A DNA stretch of 64,000 nucleotides from UA16 sp002292325 (lineage in GTDB: Bacteria > Bacteroidota > Bacteroidia > Flavobacteriales_D > Sanyastnellaceae), in the NCBI GenBank assembly GCA_943788645.1, contig CALSRC010000001.1, positions 372,001 to 436,000 of the forward strand. Reading direction: 5' to 3'. The notes beneath the pieces were generated by a model. The model was given only the letters and a program-made list of their open reading frames with translations. It did not search any database and had not been told where the DNA came from. This document shows, in pieces, positions 34,253 through 45,315 of this stretch (positions are counted from its first letter, which is position 1; each line of letters opens with the position of its first letter). The position numbers were made by a program, and so were the translations under genes.

Positions 34253-35488
34253 ATGACACAGCTGAATTTGGTGGATTCTTTCAAGGAATTCAAGGAGTTT
34301 AAAAACATCGACCGCGAGGTGATGATGGGCATATTGGAAGATGTATTCCGTGCCATGATTTTGAAGAAGTACGGAGATGACTCTAACTTCGATATCATCA
34401 TTAACCCCGATAAGGGTGATTTGGAGATTTGGCGCAATCGCAGCATCGTCGCAGATGACGCGGTCGAAGACGAGAACCAAGAAATCGCACTTTCAGAGGC
34501 CTTGAAAATTGAGGATGACTTTGAGGAAGGCGAGGAGGTTTCTGAGGAAATCAAGTTGGAATCTTTTGGTCGACGGAATGTATTGTCCTTGCGTCAGAAT
34601 CTCGCGGGTCGCATCATGGACCTGGAGAAAGACGCCATTTATCAGAAGTACAAAGAACGTGTTGGAGAGGTCGTTTCGGCGGAAGTGTACCAAATTTGGA
34701 AGCGGGAAATTTTGTTGGTGGACGACGAGGACAATGAGGTGGTTATGCCCCGCGAAAATCAAATACCGGGGGATTTCTTCAAAAAAGGGGATTCCATCCG
34801 AGCGGTGGTCTCAGCTGTTGAAATGAAGAATAACAACCCGCGCATCGTTTTGTCTCGCACAGCACCTGAATTTTTAGAACGCTTGTTTGAGCAGGAAGTC
34901 CCTGAGATTTTTGACGGTCTCATTACCATCAAGCGCGTGGTTCGCGCACCAGGAGAGCGGGCGAAGGTGGCCGTAGAGTCCTACGACGAGCGCGTAGACC
35001 CTGTCGGTGCATGTGTCGGCATGAAGGGCTCCCGAATTCATAGCATCGTGCGGGAATTGAAAAACGAGAACATCGACGTCATTAATTTCACGGAAAACGA
35101 GCAATTGCTCGTCACGCGTGCACTGAGCCCAGCGAAAATAACGTCCATTGAGCTCAATGAAGAAACCCGCGAAGCGAAGGTTTACTTGAAATCTGACCAG
35201 GTGAGCCTGGCCATTGGAAAAGGAGGGAACAACATCAAGTTGGCCGGCCTGCTGACCAATTACGAAATTGATGTTTATCGGGATGAAGAGGATGCAGTGG
35301 ATGATGTTGAATTGACAGAATTCAAGGACGAAATTGATTCTTGGATATTGGATGAGTTTATCAAAATCGGGTTGGAGACTGCACGGTCTGTTTTGAACCG
35401 AGATGAGGATTTCTTGGTGAACCGCACCGACTTGGAATTGGAGACAATCCGTGAAGTGCTCAAAATCTTGAAAGACGAATTGTCTTAA
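34253..35488 (+). CDS. nusA: Transcription termination/antitermination factor NusA
   Basis: 411 residues. It binds RNA polymerase and modulates pausing, termination and antitermination. Domains in order: N-terminal polymerase-binding region (1-130), S1 domain (about 133-200), KH1 with GACVGMKGSRIHSIVRELKNE (about 243-263), and KH2 with SLAIGKGGNNIKLAG (about 319-333). It lacks the extra C-terminal acidic repeats found in Escherichia coli, as usual for the phylum. It shares the operon with rimP and infB. Confidence 0.96.
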   Translation: MTQLNLVDSFKEFKEFKNIDREVMMGILEDVFRAMILKKYGDDSNFDIIINPDKGDLEIWRNRSIVADDAVEDENQEIALSEALKIEDDFEEGEEVSEEIKLESFGRRNVLSLRQNLAGRIMDLEKDAIYQKYKERVGEVVSAEVYQIWKREILLVDDEDNEVVMPRENQIPGDFFKKGDSIRAVVSAVEMKNNNPRIVLSRTAPEFLERLFEQEVPEIFDGLITIKRVVRAPGERAKVAVESYDERVDPVGACVGMKGSRIHSIVRELKNENIDVINFTENEQLLVTRALSPAKITSIELNEETREAKVYLKSDQVSLAIGKGGNNIKLAGLLTNYEIDVYRDEEDAVDDVELTEFKDEIDSWILDEFIKIGLETARSVLNRDEDFLVNRTDLELETIREVLKILKDELS

Positions 35489-35516
35489 TTCCTACCCGTA
35501 TCATTCGTTTCCCCGT

Positions 35517-35525
35517 TAAATTCGC
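35517..35525 (+). promoter_or_regulatory. -7 promoter box (TAaaTTCGC) before infB
   Basis: TAnnTTYG box in the 60-base nusA-infB gap, 24 bases before the infB ATG; probably an internal promoter that boosts IF2. Confidence 0.4.
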
Positions 35526-35548
35526 ACTTATAACGCCCAAGATTGCCA

Positions 35549-38419
35549 ATGGCCGACGCTAACAAACCCGTACGACTGAATAAAATTGCCCGAGAATTCA
35601 ACTTGGGTATTCAAACGATTGTTGATTTTTTGGGCAGCAAAGGCATGGAAGTAGACGCCAAGCCCAACACGAAAATTGATGCGGATGCGTATGCATTGAT
35701 CCGTGCGAATTTCCAGGATGAGAAGGCGGCGAAAGAAAAAGCCGTGAGTTCGGCAAACCGCGCGGTTACTGAGCGCGAAAGCGTTACCCTCGCCTCAGCT
35801 CGCAAGAGCCCAGAGCAAAAGGAAGTGGAAGAGCCAGCCATTGACTTGTCTGTTTTCCAGAAGAGCCAACAGCCGCCAGTCGTAGATCGGATTGAGCCAG
35901 TGGCGGCACAAATAGAAGAAGTCGAGCCGGCGAAAGCAGAGTCGAAAGCTGAAGAGGTGGTAAAACCCGTGTCTGCCCCAGAAGCTAAGGTGGAAGCTGA
36001 GGTGGAAGCTCCGGCGGAAGCTCCGGCGGAAGCTCCGGCGGAAGCTCCGAAAGCTGAACCGACTGTCGACAGCCCGGTCAAGGTGCTCGGCAAAGTGGAT
36101 TTGGATGCTGTTTCGAAAAAACGAAAGCCCAAATCAAAAGCTGAGAAATTGGCGGAGAAGGAAATGCTCGCTAAGAAATCGGCGGAGATTACCAAGAAGG
36201 AATCGGCTTCTCAGGCAACGGCGAAAGCGGAAGCTGAGGCGGCTGCAAAATTGAAAGCAGAAGAGAAGGAGGACGTTGCGCCAAGGGTCGTTGAAAAGCA
36301 CGAGACCAAAATTGAGAAGCTCTCGGGTCCAACGGTTGTCGGGAAAATCGATTTGCCCGTTGAGAAGAAGCGAACCCCTGCTTCAAAAAACGATGACAAC
36401 AAGAAGAAGCGAAAGAGGATCACCAAAGTGGATGTCGCGAAAACCGCTCGCACTGCCCCAGGAAGGGGTGATACGCGGGGCCGAGGCCGACGTACGGATG
36501 TGAAGAAGGAGGTGAGTCAAGCAGACATTCAAAAGGAAATCAAGGATACGCTTGCACGACTAAGCGGAGGTAAAAAGTCGAATTCAGCGAAGTTGCGTCG
36601 TGCGAAACGGAGTGCCGTTGCGGAGCGACAAGAGCAGGAATTAGCCCGTCAAGAGGAGGAATCTAAAACGCTGCAGTTGACTGAGTTTGTGACGGTGGCA
36701 GAATTGGCCAATATGATGAGCGCCAATGTCAATGAAGTGATTTCGGCTTGCATGACATTGGGCATTATGGTTTCGATCAACCAACGACTGGATTCAGAGA
36801 CCATCACCATTATCTCGGAGGAATTTGGTTACGACGCGAATTTCGTCAGCGCTGATGTTCAAGAAGCCATTGATATTGAGGAGGATAGCGAGGAAGATTT
36901 GACGGATCGTCCACCAATTGTAACGGTCATGGGTCACGTTGACCACGGGAAAACATCGTTACTCGATTTCATTCGGAAGGCCAATGTGATTGCTGGAGAG
37001 TCTGGAGGGATTACCCAGCATATTGGTGCATATCATGTGACCCTGCCTCAGGGTGGACAAATGACATTCCTGGATACTCCGGGTCACGAGGCCTTTACGG
37101 CGATGCGTGCGCGTGGTGCTCAGGTGACCGATATCGCCATCATTGTCGTCGCCGCGGATGACGCTGTTATGCCTCAGACCAAAGAGGCAATCAATCACGC
37201 TCAGGCGGCGGGAATTCCTATGGTCATTGCACTGAATAAAATGGATCGGCCAGAAGCGAATGCAGATAAAATCCGCCAGGAGCTTTCTGAGATGAACGTG
37301 CTGGTGGAAGAATGGGGCGGAAAATTCCAGAGCCAAGAAATTTCAGCGAAAGAAGGCATGAACATCGAGCCATTGCTCGAAAAGGTGTTGCTGGAAGCAG
37401 AAATGTTGGACTTGAAGGCCAACTCAGACAAGCGAGCCATTGGAACGGTTGTCGAAAGCTCCCTCGACAAGGGGCGTGGTTACGTGACAAATTTATTGGT
37501 TGAAGGGGGGACATTGCGAATCGGTGATGCGGTTTTGGCAGGTCAGTACTCGGGCAAGGTGAAAGCCATGTTCAATGAACGGGGAACACGTGTGGAAGAA
37601 GCAGGACCGTCGGTTCCAGTTTCGATTTTGGGCTTTGACGGTGCGCCAAATGCTGGCGATAAGTTCCACGTGTTTGAGGACGAACGCGAAGCACGAAACA
37701 TTGCGATTAAACGCCAACAACTGCAAAGAGAGCAAGGCGTTCGCTCGCAGCGTTCTGTTACTTTGGAAGAATTGGGCCGACGAATTGCGGTCGGTGAGTT
37801 CAAGGAGCTCAACTTGATTGTTAAAGGTGACGTCGATGGCTCCATTGAGGCCTTGAGTGATTCCTTGCAAAAACTCTCCACGGAGAAGGTTCAAGTGAAT
37901 ATCATTCACAAGGCCGTGGGTCAAGTTTCAGAATCGGACATTCTATTGGCATCCGCATCTTCAGCCATCATCATCGGATTCCAGGTGCGACCGAGTGCTG
38001 CTGCGCGTCGATTGGCTGAAAAGGAGGCTGTTCAGATCAAACTGTATTCGGTCATTTACAAGGCCATCGAAGAGATGAAGGATGCCATGGAGGGTCTTCT
38101 CTCTGCCAAAATCGAGGAAAATGTCGTGGGCTCTGCGGAAATCAGAGAAACCTTCAAGATTTCCAAGGTGGGAACCATCGCGGGTTGTTTCGTGTTGGAT
38201 GGGAAGATCAAGCGAAACAACAAAATTCGAGTTATTCGGGAAGGCGTCGTAGCATATACGGGCACTTTAGGATCGCTCAAGCGATTCAAGGATGACGTGA
38301 AAGAAGTAGCGAAAGGATTTGAGTGTGGCTTGAATGTGGATCGGTACAATGACATCAAGGTGGGTGACGTCATCGAAGCCTACGAACAGGTGGAAGTCAA
38401 ACAAACATTGGAGGACTAG
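35549..38419 (+). CDS. infB: Translation initiation factor IF-2
   Basis: 956 residues. The GTPase that places initiator tRNA on the 30S subunit and promotes subunit joining. An N-terminal IF2_N domain (KIAREFNLGIQTIVDFLGSKG) is followed by a long charged, Ala/Glu/Lys-rich linker (about 60-370) with a 12-base tandem repeat, a second IF2_N-like region, and the G domain beginning with G1 GHVDHGKT (462-469), then DTPGHEAF and NKMD. The beta-barrel and IF2 C1/C2 domains are complete. I use the ATG at 35549; the frame also opens at a TTG two codons earlier. The last four bases overlap the convergent SPOR gene. Confidence 0.97.
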   Translation: MADANKPVRLNKIAREFNLGIQTIVDFLGSKGMEVDAKPNTKIDADAYALIRANFQDEKAAKEKAVSSANRAVTERESVTLASARKSPEQKEVEEPAIDLSVFQKSQQPPVVDRIEPVAAQIEEVEPAKAESKAEEVVKPVSAPEAKVEAEVEAPAEAPAEAPAEAPKAEPTVDSPVKVLGKVDLDAVSKKRKPKSKAEKLAEKEMLAKKSAEITKKESASQATAKAEAEAAAKLKAEEKEDVAPRVVEKHETKIEKLSGPTVVGKIDLPVEKKRTPASKNDDNKKKRKRITKVDVAKTARTAPGRGDTRGRGRRTDVKKEVSQADIQKEIKDTLARLSGGKKSNSAKLRRAKRSAVAERQEQELARQEEESKTLQLTEFVTVAELANMMSANVNEVISACMTLGIMVSINQRLDSETITIISEEFGYDANFVSADVQEAIDIEEDSEEDLTDRPPIVTVMGHVDHGKTSLLDFIRKANVIAGESGGITQHIGAYHVTLPQGGQMTFLDTPGHEAFTAMRARGAQVTDIAIIVVAADDAVMPQTKEAINHAQAAGIPMVIALNKMDRPEANADKIRQELSEMNVLVEEWGGKFQSQEISAKEGMNIEPLLEKVLLEAEMLDLKANSDKRAIGTVVESSLDKGRGYVTNLLVEGGTLRIGDAVLAGQYSGKVKAMFNERGTRVEEAGPSVPVSILGFDGAPNAGDKFHVFEDEREARNIAIKRQQLQREQGVRSQRSVTLEELGRRIAVGEFKELNLIVKGDVDGSIEALSDSLQKLSTEKVQVNIIHKAVGQVSESDILLASASSAIIIGFQVRPSAAARRLAEKEAVQIKLYSVIYKAIEEMKDAMEGLLSAKIEENVVGSAEIRETFKISKVGTIAGCFVLDGKIKRNNKIRVIREGVVAYTGTLGSLKRFKDDVKEVAKGFECGLNVDRYNDIKVGDVIEAYEQVEVKQTLED
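36002..36049 (+). repeat. 12-bp tandem repeat in the infB linker
   Basis: About four copies of GCGGAAGCTCCG in tandem, the first with one mismatch. They encode a repeating A-E-A-P in the flexible IF2 linker. In-frame length variation between strains would be expected and harmless. Confidence 0.85.
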
Positions 38420-38988
38420 TCCTTCGGTTGTTCGAGTTCGGGCAAATTGATTTCCATTGGCACCACAATGGAATTCGGATAGCTGTTTCGCCAATTATCT
38501 TGGTCTTTTTGAGCTTCCCATTTTGTGCGGTAATCGCCAATCGCGACTCGATAATTCGGAGGCAGAGAAGATAGGTATACCGGCGTTCCTTTGGCCTGTT
38601 TACGAATGACGGATCGAACTTCTCGCGCTTGCTGGAGGCTTCCCGAGAAAATCTGGATCCGGAACCCCTTGATGGGGTGTGTCACGTTGAGCCAGGCTGA
38701 TTCTAAGTCATCTATTCTTGGGTCCCACTGAAAGGTAGCCGAGCCCGCTGGTCGCAGTGGATTCTGTTGATCAACAGCAACAGCAGAATCAGGAGTGGAA
38801 GACGCGGCGTCTTCCACGGGAGAAGTCGATTCAAGAAGAGGGGGAGTTTCAACGGGTTGTTTTTCAGGGGACACGTTTTGCTGCGTTCCGCTGAAGATGG
38901 ACCTCCACCAAGGTGCACTCTCTTGCCCATGAAGCATACTAAATGAGCAGCATGTGCTCAGCAAGGTCAAAAGGAAAATCGGTTTCAA
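38416..38988 (-). CDS. SPOR-domain secreted protein
   Basis: 190 residues starting at a TTG (38988) that opens a signal peptide (MKPIFLLTLLSTCCSFSMLHGQ). A Pro/Ser/Thr-rich linker leads to a C-terminal SPOR domain (about 106-182: GFRIQIFSGSLQQAREVRSV, then YLSSLPPNYRVAIGDYRTKWEAQ). SPOR domains bind denuded glycan strands of peptidoglycan, often at division sites. The gene converges on infB with a four-base overlap; the same neighbour is common in the phylum next to infB and the Act cluster. Confidence 0.85.
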   Translation of the reverse strand: MKPIFLLTLLSTCCSFSMLHGQESAPWWRSIFSGTQQNVSPEKQPVETPPLLESTSPVEDAASSTPDSAVAVDQQNPLRPAGSATFQWDPRIDDLESAWLNVTHPIKGFRIQIFSGSLQQAREVRSVIRKQAKGTPVYLSSLPPNYRVAIGDYRTKWEAQKDQDNWRNSYPNSIVVPMEINLPELEQPKD

Positions 38989-39028
38989 ACTGGGTGTTTT
39001 CGTGGATTAAAAAGACATCCGTGGTGTG

Positions 39029-39036
39029 CGAATTTA
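39029..39036 (-). promoter_or_regulatory. -7 promoter box (TAaaTTCG, minus strand) for the SPOR gene
   Basis: The minus-strand TAAATTCG lies about 40 bases before the TTG start. The remaining gap up to the actA start (39037-39246) holds only a plus-strand TTaaTTTTGC box at 39212-39220, likely the Act operon promoter; nothing else was recognised. Confidence 0.4.
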
Positions 39037-39211
39037 ATTCGAGGAGGTCCATGAAGAGGGTTGGATTGTAAGAAAAAAGTAAAATTTCTATCTGCATCCG
39101 GAGTAAACGGATTCGTCACTAAATCAGCGAGATACGAATTGAGAAGGAAATTCATCAACACGTAATAGAGAGATTGGTTGATTTCTTCCTGATTTATTGG
39201 CCTTCTATGCT

Positions 39212-39220
39212 TAATTTTGC
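39212..39220 (+). promoter_or_regulatory. -7-like box (TTaaTTTTGC) for the act-cox operon
   Basis: TTAATTTTGC lies 27 bases before the first plausible actA ATG. It departs from TAnnTTTG at the second position, so this is only a candidate for the main respiratory promoter. Confidence 0.35.
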
Positions 39221-39246
39221 GCGCGAAAAGCGTGATTTTTCTCGTA

Positions 39247-40673
39247 ATGCGAAAAGCAAATTCCATGATAGCTGATTCGGGTTTTAAGGCCACCAAATCC
39301 TTTTTGACCGCATGCCTCGTTTTTTTTGCAGTGCAAGCGACTGCTGGCATTTGGGAGGACGGTGACATTGAGGCGGGCCAAGCATTGTTCAATGCGAACT
39401 GTGCTTCATGCCACAAAGTAACAAATGAAGTCTTGGCGGCACCGGGATTGGCGGGCATTGCCGATCGTTGGGGAGCGAGTGAGGAATTGCTTGTGCAATG
39501 GATTCAAAATCCACAAGGAGCAGCGGAATCAGGCGATGGTTACATCAAGTCGTTGGTGAGTCGGTACGTTCCCACCTACGGGTTGGATGACCGCTCAGGC
39601 AGTTTCACCGGAGGATGTCAAGAACATCATGGCTTACGTACAGAATCCGCCTGACGCGGCTCCTGTAGCAGATTCTGGTTCGGATTGCATTACAGTGGAT
39701 GAGCTGCCGATTGAGGAAGCGAGCAACGACAGCGGTGTTTGGTTTGTCATGCTCTTGGTGTTGTTTTTGATTATCGCAATGGCAGCCGCAGGAGTCAATC
39801 GTTCCTTGACCAATGCCAGCCGAGAGAAGGATGGAAGAGCCCTCCTAGAGGATATGCCATATGGGCAAAGAATAAAAATATGGGCATGGGATAACCGTGC
39901 TGCGGTTTCGTTGGTAGGCCTCTTTTTTGTTGCTTATGGCGCCGTCCTTGGATACCAGGGCCTTATGCGTGTTGGAGTGGTTGAAGGGTACAAACCAAAT
40001 CAGCCGATCCAATTCATTCATAGCGTCCACGTTTGTGAAAATGAAGTGGATTGTAAATACTGTCACCACAGTGCTTACGAATCCAAGCATGCCGGAATCC
40101 CGTCTACGAATGTTTGCATGAATTGCCACAAAGCAGTCAAGAAGGGGCGGCGTTATGGGGAAACGGAAATCGGAAAAATTTACGATGCCATTGGCTTCGA
40201 CCCCACATCGGGGACGTACATCGATGGGGAGGGGAACATCGGATTCACTTCTCCGCAGGACACGTACGAAGGCGAGCCCATCCGATGGAATAAAGTTCAC
40301 AACCTGCCCGACCACGTATTTTTCAGCCACCAACAGCACGTCGTTGTTGGGGGATTGCAATGCCAGAATTGCCACGGAGACGTTGAAACCTACACGGTAG
40401 GTCGTGTAGCGGAAGTGGATGACATCAACCAATTGGTAGACAAGTACCCCGGTTTGATTGAGTTGTCGAAGCCAACCCTCACGATGGGCTGGTGCATCGA
40501 GTGCCACAACAAGGCCGAAATTGACCTCGCAAGCAGCGGTTATTATGAAGACATTCACCACCGATTGAAGGATCACCTCCGTGGAAACGAGGAGCTCCGG
40601 AATGTACATGGAGGATGATAAAATCACTGTCAAAGAACTGGGCGGATGGGAATGCGCCAAGTGTCATTATTAA
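39247..40673 (+). CDS. actA: Alternative complex III subunit A: mono- plus pentaheme cytochrome c (frameshifted in this sequence)
   Basis: ActA, the periplasmic/membrane-anchored multiheme subunit of the quinol:cytochrome c oxidoreductase. Part one (39247-39584): signal segment, then heme site CASCH. One extra G near 39585 (TTGGATGACC) moves the frame; reading on gives PEDVKNIMAYVQNPP, a membrane segment, and heme sites CKYCH, CMNCH, CQNCH and CIECH. Near 40600 a second indel hides the true end, MEDDKITVKELGGWECAKCHY, stopping at 40671-40673. Corrected, the protein has six CxxCH sites and about 475 residues. An uninterrupted open frame covers 39587-40618 only. Conservation across both breaks argues for consensus error. 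Part of actABCDEF-coxBA. Confidence 0.85.
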
Positions 40674-40711
40674 GTAGCAAGTAATCGCGAACCCCTTATC
40701 GCAATAGCCTC

Positions 40712-43700
40712 ATGGCAAATACAAAGCGTTATTGGTCCGGACTGGACGAGCTTCAAGAAACAGAAGCATTCAAGACGATTCAGGAACAAGAGTTTCCTGG
40801 AGCGCAGTCGGTGGATGAATTTTTGACCGACGATCGACTGGAGTCTACTCATACGGGTCGACGGGACTTCTTGAAATTTATGGGATTTAGCCTCACAGCA
40901 GCCACCTTGGCAGCATGTGAGACTCCGGTAATTAAGAGCATCCCCTACACCAACAAACCAGAGGAAATTACTCCTGGCGTTGCGAATCATTATGCCAGCA
41001 CCTACTACGATGGCCAGGATTACGTCAATGTCTTGGTGAAGACACGTGAGGGACGTCCGATTTTTGTTAAGTCAAATGCGCAAACGGGTGTAGGTCGGGT
41101 GAATGCTCGGGTGAATGCATCCGTTTTATCATTGTATGATAGCGCTCGTCTGACCGCTCCGCTGGTGAATGGATCAGAGAGCGATTGGGCCACAGTGGAT
41201 CAGCGCGTAACCGCTGCCTTGTCAGATGAAGGCCGAAAAGTGGTGTTGACCAATACGGTATTGAGTCCTTCCTTGAAGCGAGCAATTGACACTGCTGGAT
41301 TCGGAGCACGTGCAATACGACGCCATAGATTACAGCGCCTTCATCAAGGCTTCTGAGATGAATTTTGGGGTTGCGACCTTTCCAACTTTAAGTTTGAAGA
41401 GGCCTCAGCAATCGTTAGCATTGGAGCTGATTTCTTGGGAACTTTCGGCGATTCAGTTTACTACGCTGAGAATTGGGCGAAGATGCGAAAGCCTGAGAAT
41501 GGCAGCATGTCCCGCATGCATGCGTTTGAGACGAACATGAGTTTGACCGGATCCAATGCTGATTACCGGACCATGGTCAAGCCCTCTGAGCATGGAAAAG
41601 TGGCCACGGCATTGCTTCAGGCAATTACAGGCCAAGGGGGGACCAATTCCTTGCCTGAGTCGGTACAAGCGGCGGTCATTAACGCAGCAAAAGACCTGAA
41701 AAAAGCAGGGTCGAAAGGTCTTGTTCTGGCAGGATCGAATGAACTGGATGTTCAGCGCGTGGTCAATGCCATTAACAATGCGGCCTTGGGTGCAGTGTGG
41801 GATCCACCGTGCTCTTTGATCGATGAGAACGGACTTGTTCCAAGGGCACCACGGCGGCATTCCAGCAGTTGTCGGCAGGACATGCAAAATGCGAGGTAAA
41901 GTTGCGCACGGTCATTGTCGCCGATTGCAACCCCGCTTACGATGCCCCTGAGCGCGGAGCAGTTCATTGCTGGCTATGGCCAATGTCAAGACTGCAGTGT
42001 GAGCACAGCGATGGTTGCGACGACGAAACGGCGTGCACGTTGCTGGCAATCGTTCGCGCCGAACGCACCACTGGTTGGAGTCTTGGGGTGATTTGGCCAT
42101 TGATCGCTATCGCATAGACCTTGTCCAACCAACGATTTCACCGTTGCACGCCACACGCGGATGGGGCGAGAGTTTATTGACGTGGACAGGCAATGCAGTG
42201 GATTGGTACACGTTTGTCCGTCAAACCCATGCAGCGAATTACACGGCACAAGCAATGTATACGGATGCAGAATGGAATAAATCGGTTCACAACGGGTTCT
42301 TGGGATGGAATGAAGAAGCTCCTGCAACGCCTGCCTACCAATCTTCAGGCGTTGCGGATGCAGTTGAGAGATTGAACAGCCGAAGCGGTGGAACGTTTGA
42401 GCTCGCGCTGTACCAAAAAACCACCATGGGTGCGGGACAGCATGCAGCGAACCCGATGCTGCAAGAAACTCCCGATCCATTAACGAAGGTGACTTGGGAC
42501 AACTACGTGACCATGTCCCATGCGGATGTGGACGCGATGGGATTGAATGGTTTCATAGGCCAGGAAAAGCCGGCAAGTGTCGTGAAGGTCACGTTGAACG
42601 GCGCCGCGCTGGAGCTTCCAGTCTTTCCCATGCCAGGACAAACCCCAGGAACCATTGGCATTGCATTGGGTTATGGACGTGGAGCGAATGGTGAGACGAT
42701 TGGAAAAGCCGCGTTTCAAACAGGAGAGAATGGCTCATTCTTGACGGATGGCGAAGGACAAATGGTGCCCGTTGGACAAAATGTGCATCCTTGGATGAAC
42801 GTTGCCGGCGGCATGAGCAACATGCATCAATTCGATGTTCAAGTTGAATCGACGGGAGGTGAATACGCGCTTGCTTGTACCCAAATCCAAAACACGTTCA
42901 TGGGGCGGGACAGCATTGTGAAGGAAACGGATTTCACGAGCTTCTTTGCTGAACGAAATGCGGACAAAGGGGAAGCGTCTTGGAATAAAGTCATCAAGTT
43001 GGCGGTTCACGAAGATGTCAACGGTGACGGAATTATCAATGCTCAAGATGCGAAGCCTGCCGAAGCTTTTGATCTCTGGCACGAGCATGCAGTCGAAAAC
43101 GTGGGACACCGCTGGGGGATGGCCATTGATCTGACGACGTGCACAGGATGCAGTGCTTGCGTAACGGCCTGCCACATTGAGAACAATGTACCGGTAGTCG
43201 GCAAGGACGAAGTTCGACGCCACCGGGATATGCACTGGATGAGAATCGATCGCTTCTTTGCATCGGATTATAGTTTAGAGCGAGGAGAAGAGGAGGGCGA
43301 AAGCGTCATTGCTTCTTACCGTAAAATGGAAGACCCCTCCGGAAATCCTCAAACGGTTCACATGCCAATGATGTGTCAACATTGCAATCACGCGCCATGT
43401 GAAACCGTTTGTCCAGTCGCTGCTACGACCCACTCGAACGAAGGGTCTGAACCAGATGACCTACAACCGGTGCATCGGAACACGGTATTGCGCGAACAAC
43501 TGCCCATACAAGGTGCGACGCTTCAATTGGTTCAACTACCCGGGCTACAAGAAGTTTGGCAAACTTCAACCCAGCCCAAGACAGCTTGATGCGCATGGTG
43601 CTGAATCCGGATGTCACGGTGCAGAAGCCGAGGCGTTATGGAGAAGTGCAGCATGTGCGTTCAGCGACTCCAGGCGGGGAAACTCGAGGCGAAGAAAGGC

Positions 43701-43915
43701 TGGAGCGCCTGCTTGCGGACGGAAGCGTTGTTACGGCATGCGCAGAGGCTTGTCCGACGCACGCCATCACGTTCGGCGATTTAAACGATACGAAGTCTTC
43801 GGCGCGCTTGACGTCAGAAAATAACCGTGCATACCATGCATTGGAAGAAGTGGGTGTGAAACCCAATATCTTCTACATGACGAAGGTGCGCAATGTAGAA
43901 CCAACCCAAGCCTGA
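40712..43915 (+). CDS. actB: Alternative complex III subunit B: molybdopterin-like and iron-sulfur subunit (many frameshifts)
   Basis: ActB, about 1070 residues when repaired. It starts with a Tat-type region (GRRDFLKFMGFSLTAATLAAC), continues as a MoCo-enzyme-like domain without evident cofactor, and ends with a ferredoxin-like part whose Cys sets are CTGCSACVTACHIENNVP, MMCQHCNHAPCETVCP and NRCIGTRYCANNCPYK. Readable pieces: 40712-41356, 41435-41899, 42015-43445 and 43556-43915, joined by short stretches in other frames. At least a dozen one-base indels lie at 41303-42015 and 43446-43705. Several come in compensating pairs, and the expected protein (for example GTTAAFQQLSAD, AEQFIAGMANVKTAV) continues across them. 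I infer sequence error, not loss of the gene. Confidence 0.8.
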
Positions 43916-43922
43916 TCGGACC

Positions 43923-45304
43923 ATGCAAAGAGGAAGCTGCCATTCGGGAGCCCCTGATCTTAGGGGACAAGTCTTACAAGGACATCACCGACGACGTGGT
44001 CGGACCCATCCAGGGTCCCGCACCCATTGGATGGAAAATCATGATCACCATCTCCAGCATCATCGCCGTTTATGGCGTTGGTAGCATCCTGTACCTTTTG
44101 GGTACGGGCATCGGAGTGTGGGGGTTGAATAAAACAGTTGGATGGGCTTGGGACATCACCAATTTTGTTTGGTGGGTTGGTATTGGTCACGCTGGAACCT
44201 TGATTTCTGCGGTTCTGCTGTTATTCCGCCAAAAGTGGCGTATGGCGATTAACCGCTCGGCCGAGGCGATGACCATCTTCGCGGTCATCATGGCGGCCAT
44301 CTTCCCAGGCATTCACATGGGACGGATTTGGGTTAGCTACTGGGTGTTGCCGCTTCCGAACCAATTTGGATCCCTTTGGGTCAATTTCAACAGCCCCTTG
44401 TTATGGGACGTATTTGCCATCAGCACCTATTTCTCGGTTTCATTGGTGTTCTGGTACATTGGACTTATTCCGGATTTCGCGACAATCCGTGATCGGATGA
44501 CAAAGCCCATGGCGAAGAAGATTTATGGTCTCCTCAGCTTTGGTTGGAGTGGCCGAGCGAAGCATTGGAATCGTTTTGAGGAAGTATCCTTGGTTTTGGC
44601 AGGCATTGCAACACCGCTTGGTCTTCTCTGTGCACTCCATTGTATCGATGGACTTTGCGACCTCGGTTGTGCCGGGTTGGCATACCACCATCTTCCCGCC
44701 TTATTTCGTCTCAGGAGCGGTATTTTCAGGCTTTGCCATGGTGCAGACGCTGCTTTTAATTATGCGGAAAGGCATGAAGTTGGAAAACTACATTCATGTC
44801 AAGCACGTGGAGTACATGAACATTGTCATCATCGTTACGGGCTCAATCGTGGGCGTGGCATACTTGACAGAGCTATTCATTTCATGGTATTCCGGTGTAG
44901 AGTACGAAAGCTATGCTTTCATCAATCGATTCAGCGGTCCTTATAGCTGGGCGTACTGGATCATGATGACATGCAATGTAATCAGTCCACAACTCTTTTG
45001 GTTTAAGAAGATTCGCCGGAGTTTGATTGCCACCTTTGCCTTGTCCATTGTCGTGAACATCGGCATGTGGTTTGAGCGTTATGTCATCATTGTTACGTCG
45101 ATACACCGAGATTATGACCCATCGAGTTGGGGAGAATTCCACCCTACGAATGTGGACGTGGGTGTCTTCATTGGAACCCTGGGAATTTTCTTCACCCTCT
45201 TCCTTGGCTTTGCAAGATTTTTCCCTGTCTTGGCCCTGAACGAGCTGAAGACAATTTTGAAGTCGAGCGGTGAGAATTTCAAGAAAAAGCAAGCTAACCA
45301 CTGA
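43923..45304 (+). CDS. actC: Alternative complex III subunit C: NrfD-like membrane quinol-oxidising subunit (frameshifted)
   Basis: ActC, about 460 residues when repaired, an NrfD-type membrane protein with around ten helices that holds the quinol site. The N-terminal REPLILGDKSYKDITDD is readable from about 43942; an indel just after the ATG at 43923 puts that ATG out of frame. A second indel, an extra G at 44620/44621 (GCTTGGTC), separates LVLAGIATPL from FSVHSIVSMDFATSVVPGWH. Unbroken frames are 43996-44620 and about 44622-45304. Conserved HxGxLISAxLLLxR and GxHxGRxW blocks are present. It sits directly after actB and 11 bases before actD. Confidence 0.85.
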
Positions 45305-45315
45305 CCCTTACAGCC

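Noticed and set aside
36002..36049. 12-base tandem repeat as a CRISPR or regulatory array
   Set aside because: In frame inside the infB linker with no spacers; an ordinary low-complexity coding repeat.
38985..39458. 157-residue minus-strand frame across the actA start
   Set aside because: Overlaps the actA signal region and first heme site, and lacks any recognisable domain.
39585..44621. Programmed ribosomal frameshifting as an explanation of the act breaks
   Set aside because: Too many sites, both insertion and deletion type, no slippery heptamers or stop context; compensating pairs point to sequence errors.
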